Shown: positions 18,384 to 27,115 of the stretch, one piece after another
Numbering within the stretch: the first letter of the stretch is position 1
Layout: each line of letters starts with the position of its first letter
DNA from: Bacteroidales bacterium
GTDB taxonomy: Bacteria > Bacteroidota > Bacteroidia > Bacteroidales > UBA3663
Reading direction: 5' to 3'
NCBI GenBank assembly: GCA_017618715.1
Contig: JAFZTS010000008.1
Coordinates: 1-42,818, forward strand
DNA: 42,818 nucleotides
Notes under the pieces: model-generated
What the model was told of the DNA's origin: nothing
The model's database searches: none
What the model saw: the letters and a program-made list of their open reading frames with translations, nothing else
Position numbers and translations under genes: made by a program

Positions 18384-20162
18384 ATGAGAAAGACAACATA
18401 TATCCTCTCAGCCGCTGCAATTGTGGCATGCCTTAGTTCATGCGACAAGGATCTTTGGGACTTCTCCGACAAGAACGAAGGTGCCTACGTCAGTCAGGAA
18501 TGCAGCCCTATCTCAACCACCCTCTCGCAAGATGAGTCGTTCAGCGAATGGGTCAATGTACTGGAGTTCAGCGAACTGTATTCAACGCTCAACAGCCTCT
18601 ACGATGCCAATGCCAGCTCGGTGAAGTTCACCATGTTTGCGCCCACCAATTCGGCAATGAGCAGCTTTTACTCCGCCAAGGGCGTAACGAGTATCGAAGA
18701 ATTGGGCAAGACTTTTGCCCAAGCTTTGGTGCGAACCATGACTTGTGCCGAAGATTCCATCGAATTCTCCGAAAAATTCACCTCCAAGGTAACCGTGTAT
18801 CAAATCACCTCGGTGGCAGGTGAAACACTCGACGTATCGGTCGATAAGGGCGAAACGGGCTACAAACTTAACGACGTCGTCCATTTCTCCTACGACCATA
18901 TCGCGTGCTCCAATGGTTTCATCTATACAGCAGAAGGTGTAGTCAATCCATTGATAGAGACCGTGTGGGACAAGCTCAATGCTACCACATCGAGCTCCAT
19001 CATGATATCTGCCATCAAGGAGGCAGGATACGACAAGATGCTCAATACCATTGCCGACACAGCAATAGTGCTGGGCAGCTTCAAATATACTTATCATTAT
19101 TATACCCTGCTCAACGTACCTGATGCAGTTTTCCAAAAGGTTGGCATCAATAACACCTCCGACCTCAAGAACGCCATCGCGCAAAGAAACAACACTGCTG
19201 GGTTAAGCCCTGAAGCCTTACTCAAGCAATACGTCGAATATCACATCCTCGATGCCAAGTATTCGATGAATGACCTTGCTGAAATGAATGGAGATGACAC
19301 GATAACCATTTCGAGCAAAACACTGGCTCCCAATCAGATCTACATGGTCACACGACACTACACGGGCGACAGCATCACGACAGAAGAAGGAAAGACAGCA
19401 GTTTATGTGTCCTATTTCAATCAGAACGACATCCCTGGTCAAACCTTCAATACGACGACGAGCGATGTGCTGGCCAAGAACGGTTATCTCCACGAGCTTA
19501 CAGGTTGGATGCCCGTCTATGAACCCGCGCAAACCACCGTCGTTTGGGATTTGGCCGATTACAGCCAAGTTCGCCAGGCAGCCGGCATACATTATCGTCC
19601 CGAAGAGGTAGAGTCGTCAGAAACAAAGATTGACATCACCAAGCTCGATTGCTTCACGGTTGAAGTGCCCAACGGACGCGGAAACTCAAACTACACCGAG
19701 CTCTGTTATGTCACTTGCAAGAGCAATCTCAAGGATTGTCTCTATCACGACCGCGTGGTGCTTAATATGGGATATCTCGGTAGTGTCACAATGAAGTCGC
19801 CAACTCTCGTCAAGGGACGTTACCGCGTCACTGTGAACATGGCTTACCTCACTGAGCAGAGCATCATGCGTACCTCTTCAGGTTGCAAGGGAGGCCTCAT
19901 GAAGATTCTGGTCGATTTGCCCGAAGAGTTCGATGCCACGACAGATGACGAGACGCTTTACAACAAGGCGCTTGTAGCTCCCTACACCGAAATCACCAAG
20001 TCGCTCCCAGGTGTCTATGAGGGTACGCTCTATGAAGAAATTACCTTCGACGAAACGGCCTCCCACACCTTCAAGTTCATCATCATGGACCCTGCTGCAT
20101 CCACCAGCTCGAAGGTCTATCTGCAATTCGACACCATTGTTTTCACACCAATTGAAGAATAA
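18384..20162 (+). CDS. FAS1-domain lipoprotein with C-terminal beta domain
   Basis: The 592-residue product has lipid site Cys20 (CLSSC) followed by DKDLWDFSDKNEG, an acidic run that suits surface export. A first FAS1 domain covers about residues 50-195, with VKFTMFAPTNSAMSSFY at about 79 and the helix ALVRTMTC. A second, weaker one covers about 205-375, with YTLLNVPDAVFQKVGI at about 232 and LLKQYVEYHIL. The remaining 200 residues look beta-rich (TVNMAYLTEQS, TFKFIIMD, VYLQFDTIVFTP) and may be a carbohydrate- or protein-binding sandwich. It lies 9 bp after susD and 2 bp before the next lipoprotein gene. I infer a surface substrate-capture role with the SusC/SusD pairs; the ligand is unknown. 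Confidence 0.82.
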   Translation: MRKTTYILSAAAIVACLSSCDKDLWDFSDKNEGAYVSQECSPISTTLSQDESFSEWVNVLEFSELYSTLNSLYDANASSVKFTMFAPTNSAMSSFYSAKGVTSIEELGKTFAQALVRTMTCAEDSIEFSEKFTSKVTVYQITSVAGETLDVSVDKGETGYKLNDVVHFSYDHIACSNGFIYTAEGVVNPLIETVWDKLNATTSSSIMISAIKEAGYDKMLNTIADTAIVLGSFKYTYHYYTLLNVPDAVFQKVGINNTSDLKNAIAQRNNTAGLSPEALLKQYVEYHILDAKYSMNDLAEMNGDDTITISSKTLAPNQIYMVTRHYTGDSITTEEGKTAVYVSYFNQNDIPGQTFNTTTSDVLAKNGYLHELTGWMPVYEPAQTTVVWDLADYSQVRQAAGIHYRPEEVESSETKIDITKLDCFTVEVPNGRGNSNYTELCYVTCKSNLKDCLYHDRVVLNMGYLGSVTMKSPTLVKGRYRVTVNMAYLTEQSIMRTSSGCKGGLMKILVDLPEEFDATTDDETLYNKALVAPYTEITKSLPGVYEGTLYEEITFDETASHTFKFIIMDPAASTSSKVYLQFDTIVFTPIEE

Positions 20163-20164
20163 GT

Positions 20165-21970
20165 ATGAAAAGGTATTTGTATATAACGATAGCATCCGCG
20201 TTGGTCTTGTCTTCGTGCAATACGCTCGATGACGACAGCTACTACAAGGATTTGGAGACTGAAAACCAGAACGCCGAGGTCTTCTCGACTGACGAGACGT
20301 GTGCCGCCTACTTGCAGAACCATGCTGAATACAGCCGTATCTCTCAGCTCTTCCAAGAGCAGGGTATCTATCAGGACCTGCCTTCGTCGGGCGAACTGCA
20401 CACCTTCCTCGTAGTCACCGATGCCAACTACAAGGCACCTGCTGCCGATAGCGCTGCCTACGTCGCCAAGTCACATATTACCAACATCTCGGTGGCTCCA
20501 TCGAAGCTCAACGACGGCGACCGACTGCTGATGTGGCACAACAAGTACGTCACCATCTCGATGGACGAAAGTGCGTTACGTGGTAACATCATCGGACACA
20601 TGCAGTTCAACAACGCCACCCTCATGGAGGTCATCAAGGCCAGCGATGGCTATATCTACGTCATCTCCGACATGATATCTACACCCACTTCGCTGCAAGA
20701 TTATATCAATGGCTTAGGCGACGAATACAGCATCTTCAAGCAGATGGTTCTCTCTTCGGGTGGTCGTGAGTTCGACAAAGCCAACTCGAAAGTCATCGGT
20801 ATCGACTCGAACGGCAATACCATCTACGACACAGTATGGATCTACACCAATACTTTCTTTGACGCCAAGAACTTCGACCTCTCCAGCGAAGCACTCAAGG
20901 CCACGATGCTGCTCTTCAGCAACAAGGTCATCGAAGAAGCGCTCGCCGAAGCTATGGCCAAATACGAGTCATGGGGCTACGCTGACAAGACTATCTTGAT
21001 GCGTAATGGCTCAATGGACGAGGTCTTCGTAGGGTACAGTTCGTGGGAAGATATCCAGAACTGGATTCTCGAAGTTGCCTTCTTCAACAAGACCTACACC
21101 GTCGCCGACCTAACGCCAAAGACGGATGTCGAAGATCCCAGCGAGAATGACATCACTTCCATCTATTCACGCAACTGGCGTACCTCTGTCCAGCAGCTCG
21201 ACCTGGCACATCCGATGAATCTTTCGAACGGCATTGCATACAACGTCGTTAAGTTCAAGATTCCCAACAACCGTCTCATCTACCGCCTGCATGAGGAATT
21301 CAGCGTCTATGACAAATGCGATGCTGACCAGAAGGCAGCCTATTTCCGCTCAGAGAATCTTACCAACTTCAAGGTAAACACAAACGAAGTGGAGCCCTGG
21401 ACACCACGTTCCGGCTATTGGCCGCTACATGGCGACAGCCCTTTGCATTGCAAGGTGGCCGACAATTCCAATTCGCATCTCGAGCTTGACTTCACGCCGC
21501 TACGTTCACGCTCCAATGCCGATGGCGGCTATGATGTGTTGCCGATGCTTGTACCACCAGGCACATATCGTATGGCTATGGGCTTCAAGCAAAGCGTAGG
21601 CATGAATCCTTTCGTCATCGCCGTTTATGCTTTCGATGCTGCAGGCGACAGTGTGCTTTGTGCAGAACCTGTTTCGCTAAATCTGAACGACGGTTCAACC
21701 ACCTACCACTACGATCGTGGTGCTACACTCAGCAACCGTTTGCCCGAATACTACAACGCCAATGACGAGAACAACACCGCCGGCAGCAAGAACGGCTACT
21801 ATTGGACCGATGGAGGCCCTATTTATACCGAGATAACTATCCCCGACCTCAATGAAGATGGTTCGGCTCTGCGTCTGCTTTTCAAGATGACATACGAGAA
21901 CGCAAATACGCAAACCACCGACCTCGTCTTTAACCATTGGTGCCTTCGTCCAACCGTAAATAACTATTAA
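20165..21970 (+). CDS. FAS1-like surface lipoprotein (divergent) with C-terminal beta domain
   Basis: The 601-residue protein has lipid site Cys18 (VLSSC) and then NTLDDDSYYKD, again an acidic tether. An N-terminal FAS1-like domain is suggested by TFLVVTDANYKAP near residue 80, the expected loop region with VTISMDE, and ASDGYIYVISDMI near 160. The domain is more divergent than in the two other FAS1 lipoproteins. A second FAS1-like region may span about 175-280. The C-terminal half holds beta-strand segments (NRLIYRLHEEF, GTYRMAMGFKQSVGMN, ALRLLFKMTYEN) and the final FNHWCLRPTVNNY. The pattern of FAS1 followed by a beta domain parallels the product of the gene just upstream, so the two may be ancient paralogues. 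The stop is 1 bp from the start of the second susC, which implies translational coupling. Confidence 0.72.
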   Translation: MKRYLYITIASALVLSSCNTLDDDSYYKDLETENQNAEVFSTDETCAAYLQNHAEYSRISQLFQEQGIYQDLPSSGELHTFLVVTDANYKAPAADSAAYVAKSHITNISVAPSKLNDGDRLLMWHNKYVTISMDESALRGNIIGHMQFNNATLMEVIKASDGYIYVISDMISTPTSLQDYINGLGDEYSIFKQMVLSSGGREFDKANSKVIGIDSNGNTIYDTVWIYTNTFFDAKNFDLSSEALKATMLLFSNKVIEEALAEAMAKYESWGYADKTILMRNGSMDEVFVGYSSWEDIQNWILEVAFFNKTYTVADLTPKTDVEDPSENDITSIYSRNWRTSVQQLDLAHPMNLSNGIAYNVVKFKIPNNRLIYRLHEEFSVYDKCDADQKAAYFRSENLTNFKVNTNEVEPWTPRSGYWPLHGDSPLHCKVADNSNSHLELDFTPLRSRSNADGGYDVLPMLVPPGTYRMAMGFKQSVGMNPFVIAVYAFDAAGDSVLCAEPVSLNLNDGSTTYHYDRGATLSNRLPEYYNANDENNTAGSKNGYYWTDGGPIYTEITIPDLNEDGSALRLLFKMTYENANTQTTDLVFNHWCLRPTVNNY

Positions 21971-21971
21971 G

Positions 21972-24900
21972 ATGATTCATACATTCAAGATTAGTAAATT
22001 TGTATGTGCCGCCGCATTGATGCTTGCCACCAGCAGCTATGCGCAGGAGGCCACATACAGCATCAAGGGTGTCGTGCTCGACGATCACAATCGCCCCATT
22101 AGCGATGCCGTCATCACCGTACCTGGTCATGGATTGGTGCGATGTGACGAAAACGGCACCTTTGAGGTGAAGCAAGCTGAACAATGGTTGCAGTTGCGTG
22201 TCCAGGCATCGGGATTCTATACAAAGTCATTGAACGTACGTGGCAATGATGAGGACGTCAAGATCCATCTTGTTCCACAGTCACGTATCCAATACAACCA
22301 GACGCTCGTCGAAGGAATCTTCGGAACGTCAGAGGGCATCGACAACACATCGGGCCTGCAGAACTTGGCCAAGAAGGATTTCGGCCTCGGAGCTGTTACG
22401 GTCGATAAGGCATTGCAAGGCAAGTTCACAGGCTTGCAGATGACGCAGAAGTCTGGCATGACGGGCGAAGGCTCACTGCTCACCATGCGCGGTATCCGTA
22501 GCCTTGCCAGCGAAAACAATCCACTTATCGTCATCAATGGAGTTCCATATATGCCCGACATCAACGAGTCTTCGCTCGTGCAAGGCTATTCACGTTCGCT
22601 CTTCCAGGCAATGAATCCACAGGACATCGCTAACGTCACTTTGCTCACTGGCGCTCAAGCTGCCGCGTGGGGTTCACTGGGTTCCAATGGCGTGCTTCTC
22701 ATCGAAACTGATGGTGCAAAGTCGAACGATCTCGACACGAAAATCACTTTTGTCGGAAGCTTCGGCATGAATTGGCAGAACCAGCGTCTGCCGCTGATGA
22801 ACGCTTCGCAATATAAGGCATACATGAGCGACATTGCCATGGACTATTACAACCACGACATGGGTGCGTTCTTCTCCGATTTCGGCTTCATGGCAAGTCC
22901 TACGGCAAACAACGCCAACCTTTACCAGTTTGACACCGATTGGCAGGATGCCATCTACCGAAACTCCATGACGCACGACTATCTGTTCCGTGTTGAGGGT
23001 GGCGATGCCATTGCCAAATATGACATCTCGCTTGGTTACACAGGTGACCAAGGTGTGATGGAAAATACTTCGAGTGACCGCTTCCAAGCGCAAATCAACG
23101 CCAATATCCTCGTTGGTAAAAAGTGGAAAATCAATGCCAACATCAACATGGCATACCTCACGGGCACTTACCAGGAACAAGGATTCAGCCTTGAAACAAA
23201 TCCACTGCTCGCAGCTTATCGTCGTTCACCATTGCTGAGTCCCTACCGTTCGAACAGCGTGCCCTCGGAAGACGGAACCTACGCCCTACTTTCGGCTTAC
23301 AACAACTATTTCCTCGGTGCCTGCCGCAACACTGATTTCATCGTCTCGAATCCACTATCGCTCATCAACGATGCCGAGGGCAATATTCGTCAGTACGATA
23401 TGAACGCTCGCGCCCAGCTCGTCTATAATGCCACCAAGGACTTGAAATTTGCCGCCACCATCGGCATCTTCTCCAACTTCGACAAAGAGAAACTCTTCGT
23501 ACCAGGCAATGACAACCAAGACATCGTGCCACGCTTCGATGCTTATGGCGAAATCACCAACAGCGTGCAAGTGGGTCAATCGACAGTGCTCAATATGTTC
23601 TATGGCCTTGATGCCAACTATCGTCACACTTGGCAGCGTCGCCACACTCTTAACGTCAATGCTGCCATGCAGGTAATCACCAGCAGCCTCGAATATGACA
23701 TGGCTACGGGTCGAAACACAGGCAACGACTTCTATCAGACGATGGGCTCCACACAGAGCATCGGCCGATTCTTCAGTGGCTACAACAACAAGTGGAATTG
23801 GCTCAATGGCCATATTTCAGCCGATTACACTCTGACCGACTTCTTCAACCTCGGTGTAGTAGCTGCAATGGATGGAGCATCGTCCATCGGCAAGGACGCA
23901 TCGCGTTTCGAAATCTATCCCGCTGTTCATGGCAATCTCATGCTCAAAGGCTTCAGCTTCCTGCATGATGTGGATATCATCGACAAACTCGACCTCTTTG
24001 GCGACTTCTCCTATACCGGCAATTCTCGTTTCTCGTCAAAGCTTGGACAATACTATTATACTTCGCAACCCTATCAAACCATCGCGGGTATCGTGCGTGC
24101 CAATGTGCCAAATACCGAGCTAAAGGCAGAACGAGACCAAACGATGCAGGCAGGTATCGACGCGGCATTGCTGCACCATCGTCTTGCAGCACGTGCTTCA
24201 TTCTATCGCACCAAGGCCACCGATGTGCTGATGCTCGGCAAGAGCTCGTCGGCGCTGGGTTCAAGTCCATATTACTGCAACGACGCAGCCATCACCAGTC
24301 ATGGCTTTGAGGTTTCGCTCAATCTCGTACCCGTGCAGACACGCCACTTCAAGTGGACGGTTGGAGGTACGCTCACTACGTTGAACAACATCATCGACAA
24401 ACTGGGCAACCTACAGCACAACATTACTACACTCAGCGATGGTGCTGAAATCATCACTGCTGTTGGTTACAACCCATACGCCTTCTTCGGCTACGAAACC
24501 AATGGTATTTATGCTACTACGGCAGAAGCTACAGAAAGTGGACTCACCAACAAGAACAGCGTCAGCTATCAGGCAGGCGATGTGCGCTTTGTTGACCAAA
24601 ACGGTGACCACATCATCAACGACCTCGACAAGGTTGATTTAGGTTCACCTACGCCCACGCTTTTCGGTTCCATCTTCTCGACGTTCGAATACCGTGGTAT
24701 AGCACTCGATTTCAGCTTCGTATATAGCCAAGGAAACAAGGCATACAACGCCGTGCGTCGTCTCTCCGAATCGAGTTCAGATTTCTCCAACCTGCAGGTT
24801 TCCGTGGTGCGTCGCTGGCAGAACGAAGGCGATATCACCGACATGCCGCGTGCTGCTTGGGGCGATGCGATCGGTAACAACGACCTATCCGACCGACACA

Positions 24901-25145
24901 TCGAAGATGCCTCTTACATCAAACTGCGTGATGTGACCCTCTCCTATTCATGGAACAAGAAACTGTGGGGCTTCATCCAAAGCGGAACAATCTTCGTCTC
25001 CGGTCAAAACCTCCTTTGTCTCACCTCCTACAAGGGCATGGACCCAGAATTCGCCTTCTCGAACGCTGCATACATGCAGGGTGTCGATTACGGCAAGGTC
25101 GCACTTCCCAAGAGCGTCAAGATCGGTGTCAATCTCCACTTCTAA
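21972..25145 (+). CDS. SusC/RagA-type TonB-dependent outer-membrane receptor (second copy, divergent plug)
   Basis: The 1057-residue protein has a signal peptide ending SSYAQE. The carboxypeptidase-regulatory-like domain (about residues 26-100: SIKGVVLDDHNRPISDAVIT) is followed by the plug with ALQGKFTGLQMTQ, SLLTMRGIRSLASENNPLIV and NGVPYMPD. Where SusC proteins usually read EVLKDAxAxAxYG, this one has TLLTGAQAAAWGSLGSNGV, a clear variation. The barrel ends in VKIGVNLHF, a normal outer-membrane terminus. It follows the FAS1-like lipoprotein gene by 1 bp and precedes its susD partner by 101 bp. It is not a recent duplicate of the first copy, since the two differ through the plug and barrel, so the pairs may import different ligands or different sizes of one ligand. 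Confidence 0.94.
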   Translation: MIHTFKISKFVCAAALMLATSSYAQEATYSIKGVVLDDHNRPISDAVITVPGHGLVRCDENGTFEVKQAEQWLQLRVQASGFYTKSLNVRGNDEDVKIHLVPQSRIQYNQTLVEGIFGTSEGIDNTSGLQNLAKKDFGLGAVTVDKALQGKFTGLQMTQKSGMTGEGSLLTMRGIRSLASENNPLIVINGVPYMPDINESSLVQGYSRSLFQAMNPQDIANVTLLTGAQAAAWGSLGSNGVLLIETDGAKSNDLDTKITFVGSFGMNWQNQRLPLMNASQYKAYMSDIAMDYYNHDMGAFFSDFGFMASPTANNANLYQFDTDWQDAIYRNSMTHDYLFRVEGGDAIAKYDISLGYTGDQGVMENTSSDRFQAQINANILVGKKWKINANINMAYLTGTYQEQGFSLETNPLLAAYRRSPLLSPYRSNSVPSEDGTYALLSAYNNYFLGACRNTDFIVSNPLSLINDAEGNIRQYDMNARAQLVYNATKDLKFAATIGIFSNFDKEKLFVPGNDNQDIVPRFDAYGEITNSVQVGQSTVLNMFYGLDANYRHTWQRRHTLNVNAAMQVITSSLEYDMATGRNTGNDFYQTMGSTQSIGRFFSGYNNKWNWLNGHISADYTLTDFFNLGVVAAMDGASSIGKDASRFEIYPAVHGNLMLKGFSFLHDVDIIDKLDLFGDFSYTGNSRFSSKLGQYYYTSQPYQTIAGIVRANVPNTELKAERDQTMQAGIDAALLHHRLAARASFYRTKATDVLMLGKSSSALGSSPYYCNDAAITSHGFEVSLNLVPVQTRHFKWTVGGTLTTLNNIIDKLGNLQHNITTLSDGAEIITAVGYNPYAFFGYETNGIYATTAEATESGLTNKNSVSYQAGDVRFVDQNGDHIINDLDKVDLGSPTPTLFGSIFSTFEYRGIALDFSFVYSQGNKAYNAVRRLSESSSDFSNLQVSVVRRWQNEGDITDMPRAAWGDAIGNNDLSDRHIEDASYIKLRDVTLSYSWNKKLWGFIQSGTIFVSGQNLLCLTSYKGMDPEFAFSNAAYMQGVDYGKVALPKSVKIGVNLHF

Positions 25146-25246
25146 CCTCCGTTCCCGCGTCCATTGTTAATGCGGCAGCCATCAATGGCTACCACCGAAA
25201 CATAACAGAACCCCACAATCACGCTTTCATAACGAAACAACCCACA

Positions 25247-27010
25247 ATGAAAAAAGCAATATTCCCCCTCTTCATAGCAGCACTCACCCTCTCCGCTTGC
25301 AGCGACTTCTTCGAACCTGAGACATCCAATGCACTCAGTGGCGACGACTACATGTCCGACCTAAACGAGATGGCAACGGGCTACCTCGGCGTGCTCACCA
25401 AGATGCAGGCAGCAGGCGACAAGGAGATCTACCTTACCGACACGCGTGCCGAGATGCTCGAGCCAACTTCTCAATCCACTGCGGAGCTCATCGCCCTCTA
25501 CAACTACGAGGATGATCTCAGCGGCAACTCCTACGCCGACCCTGCACTCTACTACGATGTGGTCATCGCCTGCAACGACTACATCGAAAACATGATTGCC
25601 TTCAACAACGCCCATCCCGAGCTCATCGCACAAACCGACTATTTCCCAGGCCTTTTGGCATCGGCACTTCGTGTCAAGGTATGGGCCTACGTCACGCTTG
25701 GCGAAATCTATGGTCAGGCTCTTTGGTTCGACGACCCTATCGTCAAGATGCAGGATGTGGGCAACAATAGCGTCTTCACCTTATTACCGATGGAGCAAAT
25801 ATTGGAACGTTGCATCAACATCCTCGAGAACGGTTATCAAGGCTTTTCGGCCAAAGAGAACTTCTCGTGGGTGGCTTGGATCGACCCCGAAAATGTCACA
25901 AACATCGCCAACTCCGTCTATCGTTACTGGGACCAGATGACACCTCCTTACGAGGCGCTTATGGCAAAATGCCGCGTGTGGAGTGCCGCCTATAAGGAGC
26001 GTGCCGGGCAAAACGCCGAGAGCGACTACCAGGTGGTTTGCGACCAGCTCCTCCCCTTCCTCGACCAGGAATGGCGCTCCTTCCACCACTACTGGAAGCG
26101 TGCCGGCCGTACGCCTACCGTGTATAACAACATGTACAACTACGCGACACCCAACCAGGAGGAATCCGTTTCGGCCATCATCTACGACTACACGAAGAAC
26201 CAGACGAATCGGCTGCTCTACCATTTCTCGAACGAATACCCCAACGCCTACCTCCTCACCACCAACGAGGCGGCACGTCTGCGTTACGAAGACAACGACT
26301 TCGACCCGCTGGGCACACAAACCATCGACCAGCGCCTCGGTCGAACCACGCGTCAGGATTACGGCACATGGTATGTCTCGAAGTTCCGCCCCGTGGGCAG
26401 CACTGTGCGCGTGAATGCCTTCCAGGACGATGTGCACGTCTATACCTTCCGCGCAGCCGAGCTCTTCCTGTGGCTCGCCGAAGCGCTCAACCACCTGCAG
26501 CGCTTTGAGGCACTCGACCGAATCATGAATCAAGGTTTCACAAGCCTTCAGTACGAGATGCTTCAGGCCATCGAGGAAGGCGTCGATTCGCTTTACACGC
26601 CCAAGGAGCTCTTCAACTACCGTGGCTTTACCACCGAATGGACATGTCCCACCTCCACCGACCGCTATGGCATGTACACCGGCTTCCGCACCTGTCTGAC
26701 CCTCGCCGATGTCGACATCTGGGACGAAACGAAGCTGCAGCAGGGCTACACTCTTCAACAGATAATGCGTCACAACGACGAGCTCATCCGCAACGAGTGG
26801 GTGCTCGAATTCCCCGTCGAAGGCAAGACCTACCCCACCATGAACCGCATGGCTGAACACTACAACGACCCCACGTTCGTCTCCGACATCGTCCGCGTCA
26901 AGTACGAAGCCAACGGCATGGACGCCATGATCGCCTCCAAGATCCACGCGCAAAGCCCCATCACCGGCCTTCCCGGCTACTGGGTGCCCTGGGACCTCCA
27001 GGTGAGATGA
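25247..27010 (+). CDS. SusD/RagB-type outer-membrane lipoprotein (second copy)
   Basis: I start this gene at ATG 25247 because it gives a good lipoprotein signal (MKKAIFPLFIAALTLSAC, lipid site Cys18). The frame stays open upstream inside susC, but that extension would be meaningless basic sequence. The product is 587 residues. SusD features include SDFFEPETSNALSGDDYM after the Cys, LLASALRVKVWAYVTLGEIYG near residue 145, FRAAELFLWLAEALNHL near 405, and NDELIRNEWVLEFPVEGKTY near 505, which replaces the usual RxxELxxEG motif. It should form the lid for the second SusC. Codon use is strikingly rich in C-ending codons compared with recQ or btuB, which also creates long meaningless open frames on the other strand. 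Confidence 0.92.
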   Translation: MKKAIFPLFIAALTLSACSDFFEPETSNALSGDDYMSDLNEMATGYLGVLTKMQAAGDKEIYLTDTRAEMLEPTSQSTAELIALYNYEDDLSGNSYADPALYYDVVIACNDYIENMIAFNNAHPELIAQTDYFPGLLASALRVKVWAYVTLGEIYGQALWFDDPIVKMQDVGNNSVFTLLPMEQILERCINILENGYQGFSAKENFSWVAWIDPENVTNIANSVYRYWDQMTPPYEALMAKCRVWSAAYKERAGQNAESDYQVVCDQLLPFLDQEWRSFHHYWKRAGRTPTVYNNMYNYATPNQEESVSAIIYDYTKNQTNRLLYHFSNEYPNAYLLTTNEAARLRYEDNDFDPLGTQTIDQRLGRTTRQDYGTWYVSKFRPVGSTVRVNAFQDDVHVYTFRAAELFLWLAEALNHLQRFEALDRIMNQGFTSLQYEMLQAIEEGVDSLYTPKELFNYRGFTTEWTCPTSTDRYGMYTGFRTCLTLADVDIWDETKLQQGYTLQQIMRHNDELIRNEWVLEFPVEGKTYPTMNRMAEHYNDPTFVSDIVRVKYEANGMDAMIASKIHAQSPITGLPGYWVPWDLQVR

Positions 27011-27040
27011 GCTGCGATAAACACTATAATCAAGACAATT

Positions 27041-27090
27041 CTAGATAATCTAGAAATTCTAGAAAACCTAGAAAATCAAGTGAATATAGA
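27041..27090. repeat. 9-bp-period CTAGA repeat ahead of the Sel1 gene
   Basis: CTAGA occurs at 27041, 27050, 27059 and 27068, each 9 bp apart, and a related ATAGA at 27086 keeps the phase. The units read CTAGAAANN with small changes. The repeat fills most of the gap between the second susD stop (27010) and the start at 27116. The CTAG word is usually uncommon in bacterial DNA, which makes four phased copies notable. Confidence 0.85.
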
Positions 27091-27115
27091 AAATCACCTC
27101 ATTACCCTCACCAAT

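Noticed and set aside
24950..25246. N-terminal extension of the second SusD protein into susC
   Set aside because: It overlaps the coding end of susC in another frame and lacks a signal peptide; ATG 25247 gives a proper lipoprotein signal.
25784..26953. 389-residue open frame on the minus strand
   Set aside because: Shadow of the GC-rich second susD gene; its Val/Gly/Asp-rich composition is typical of antisense reading.
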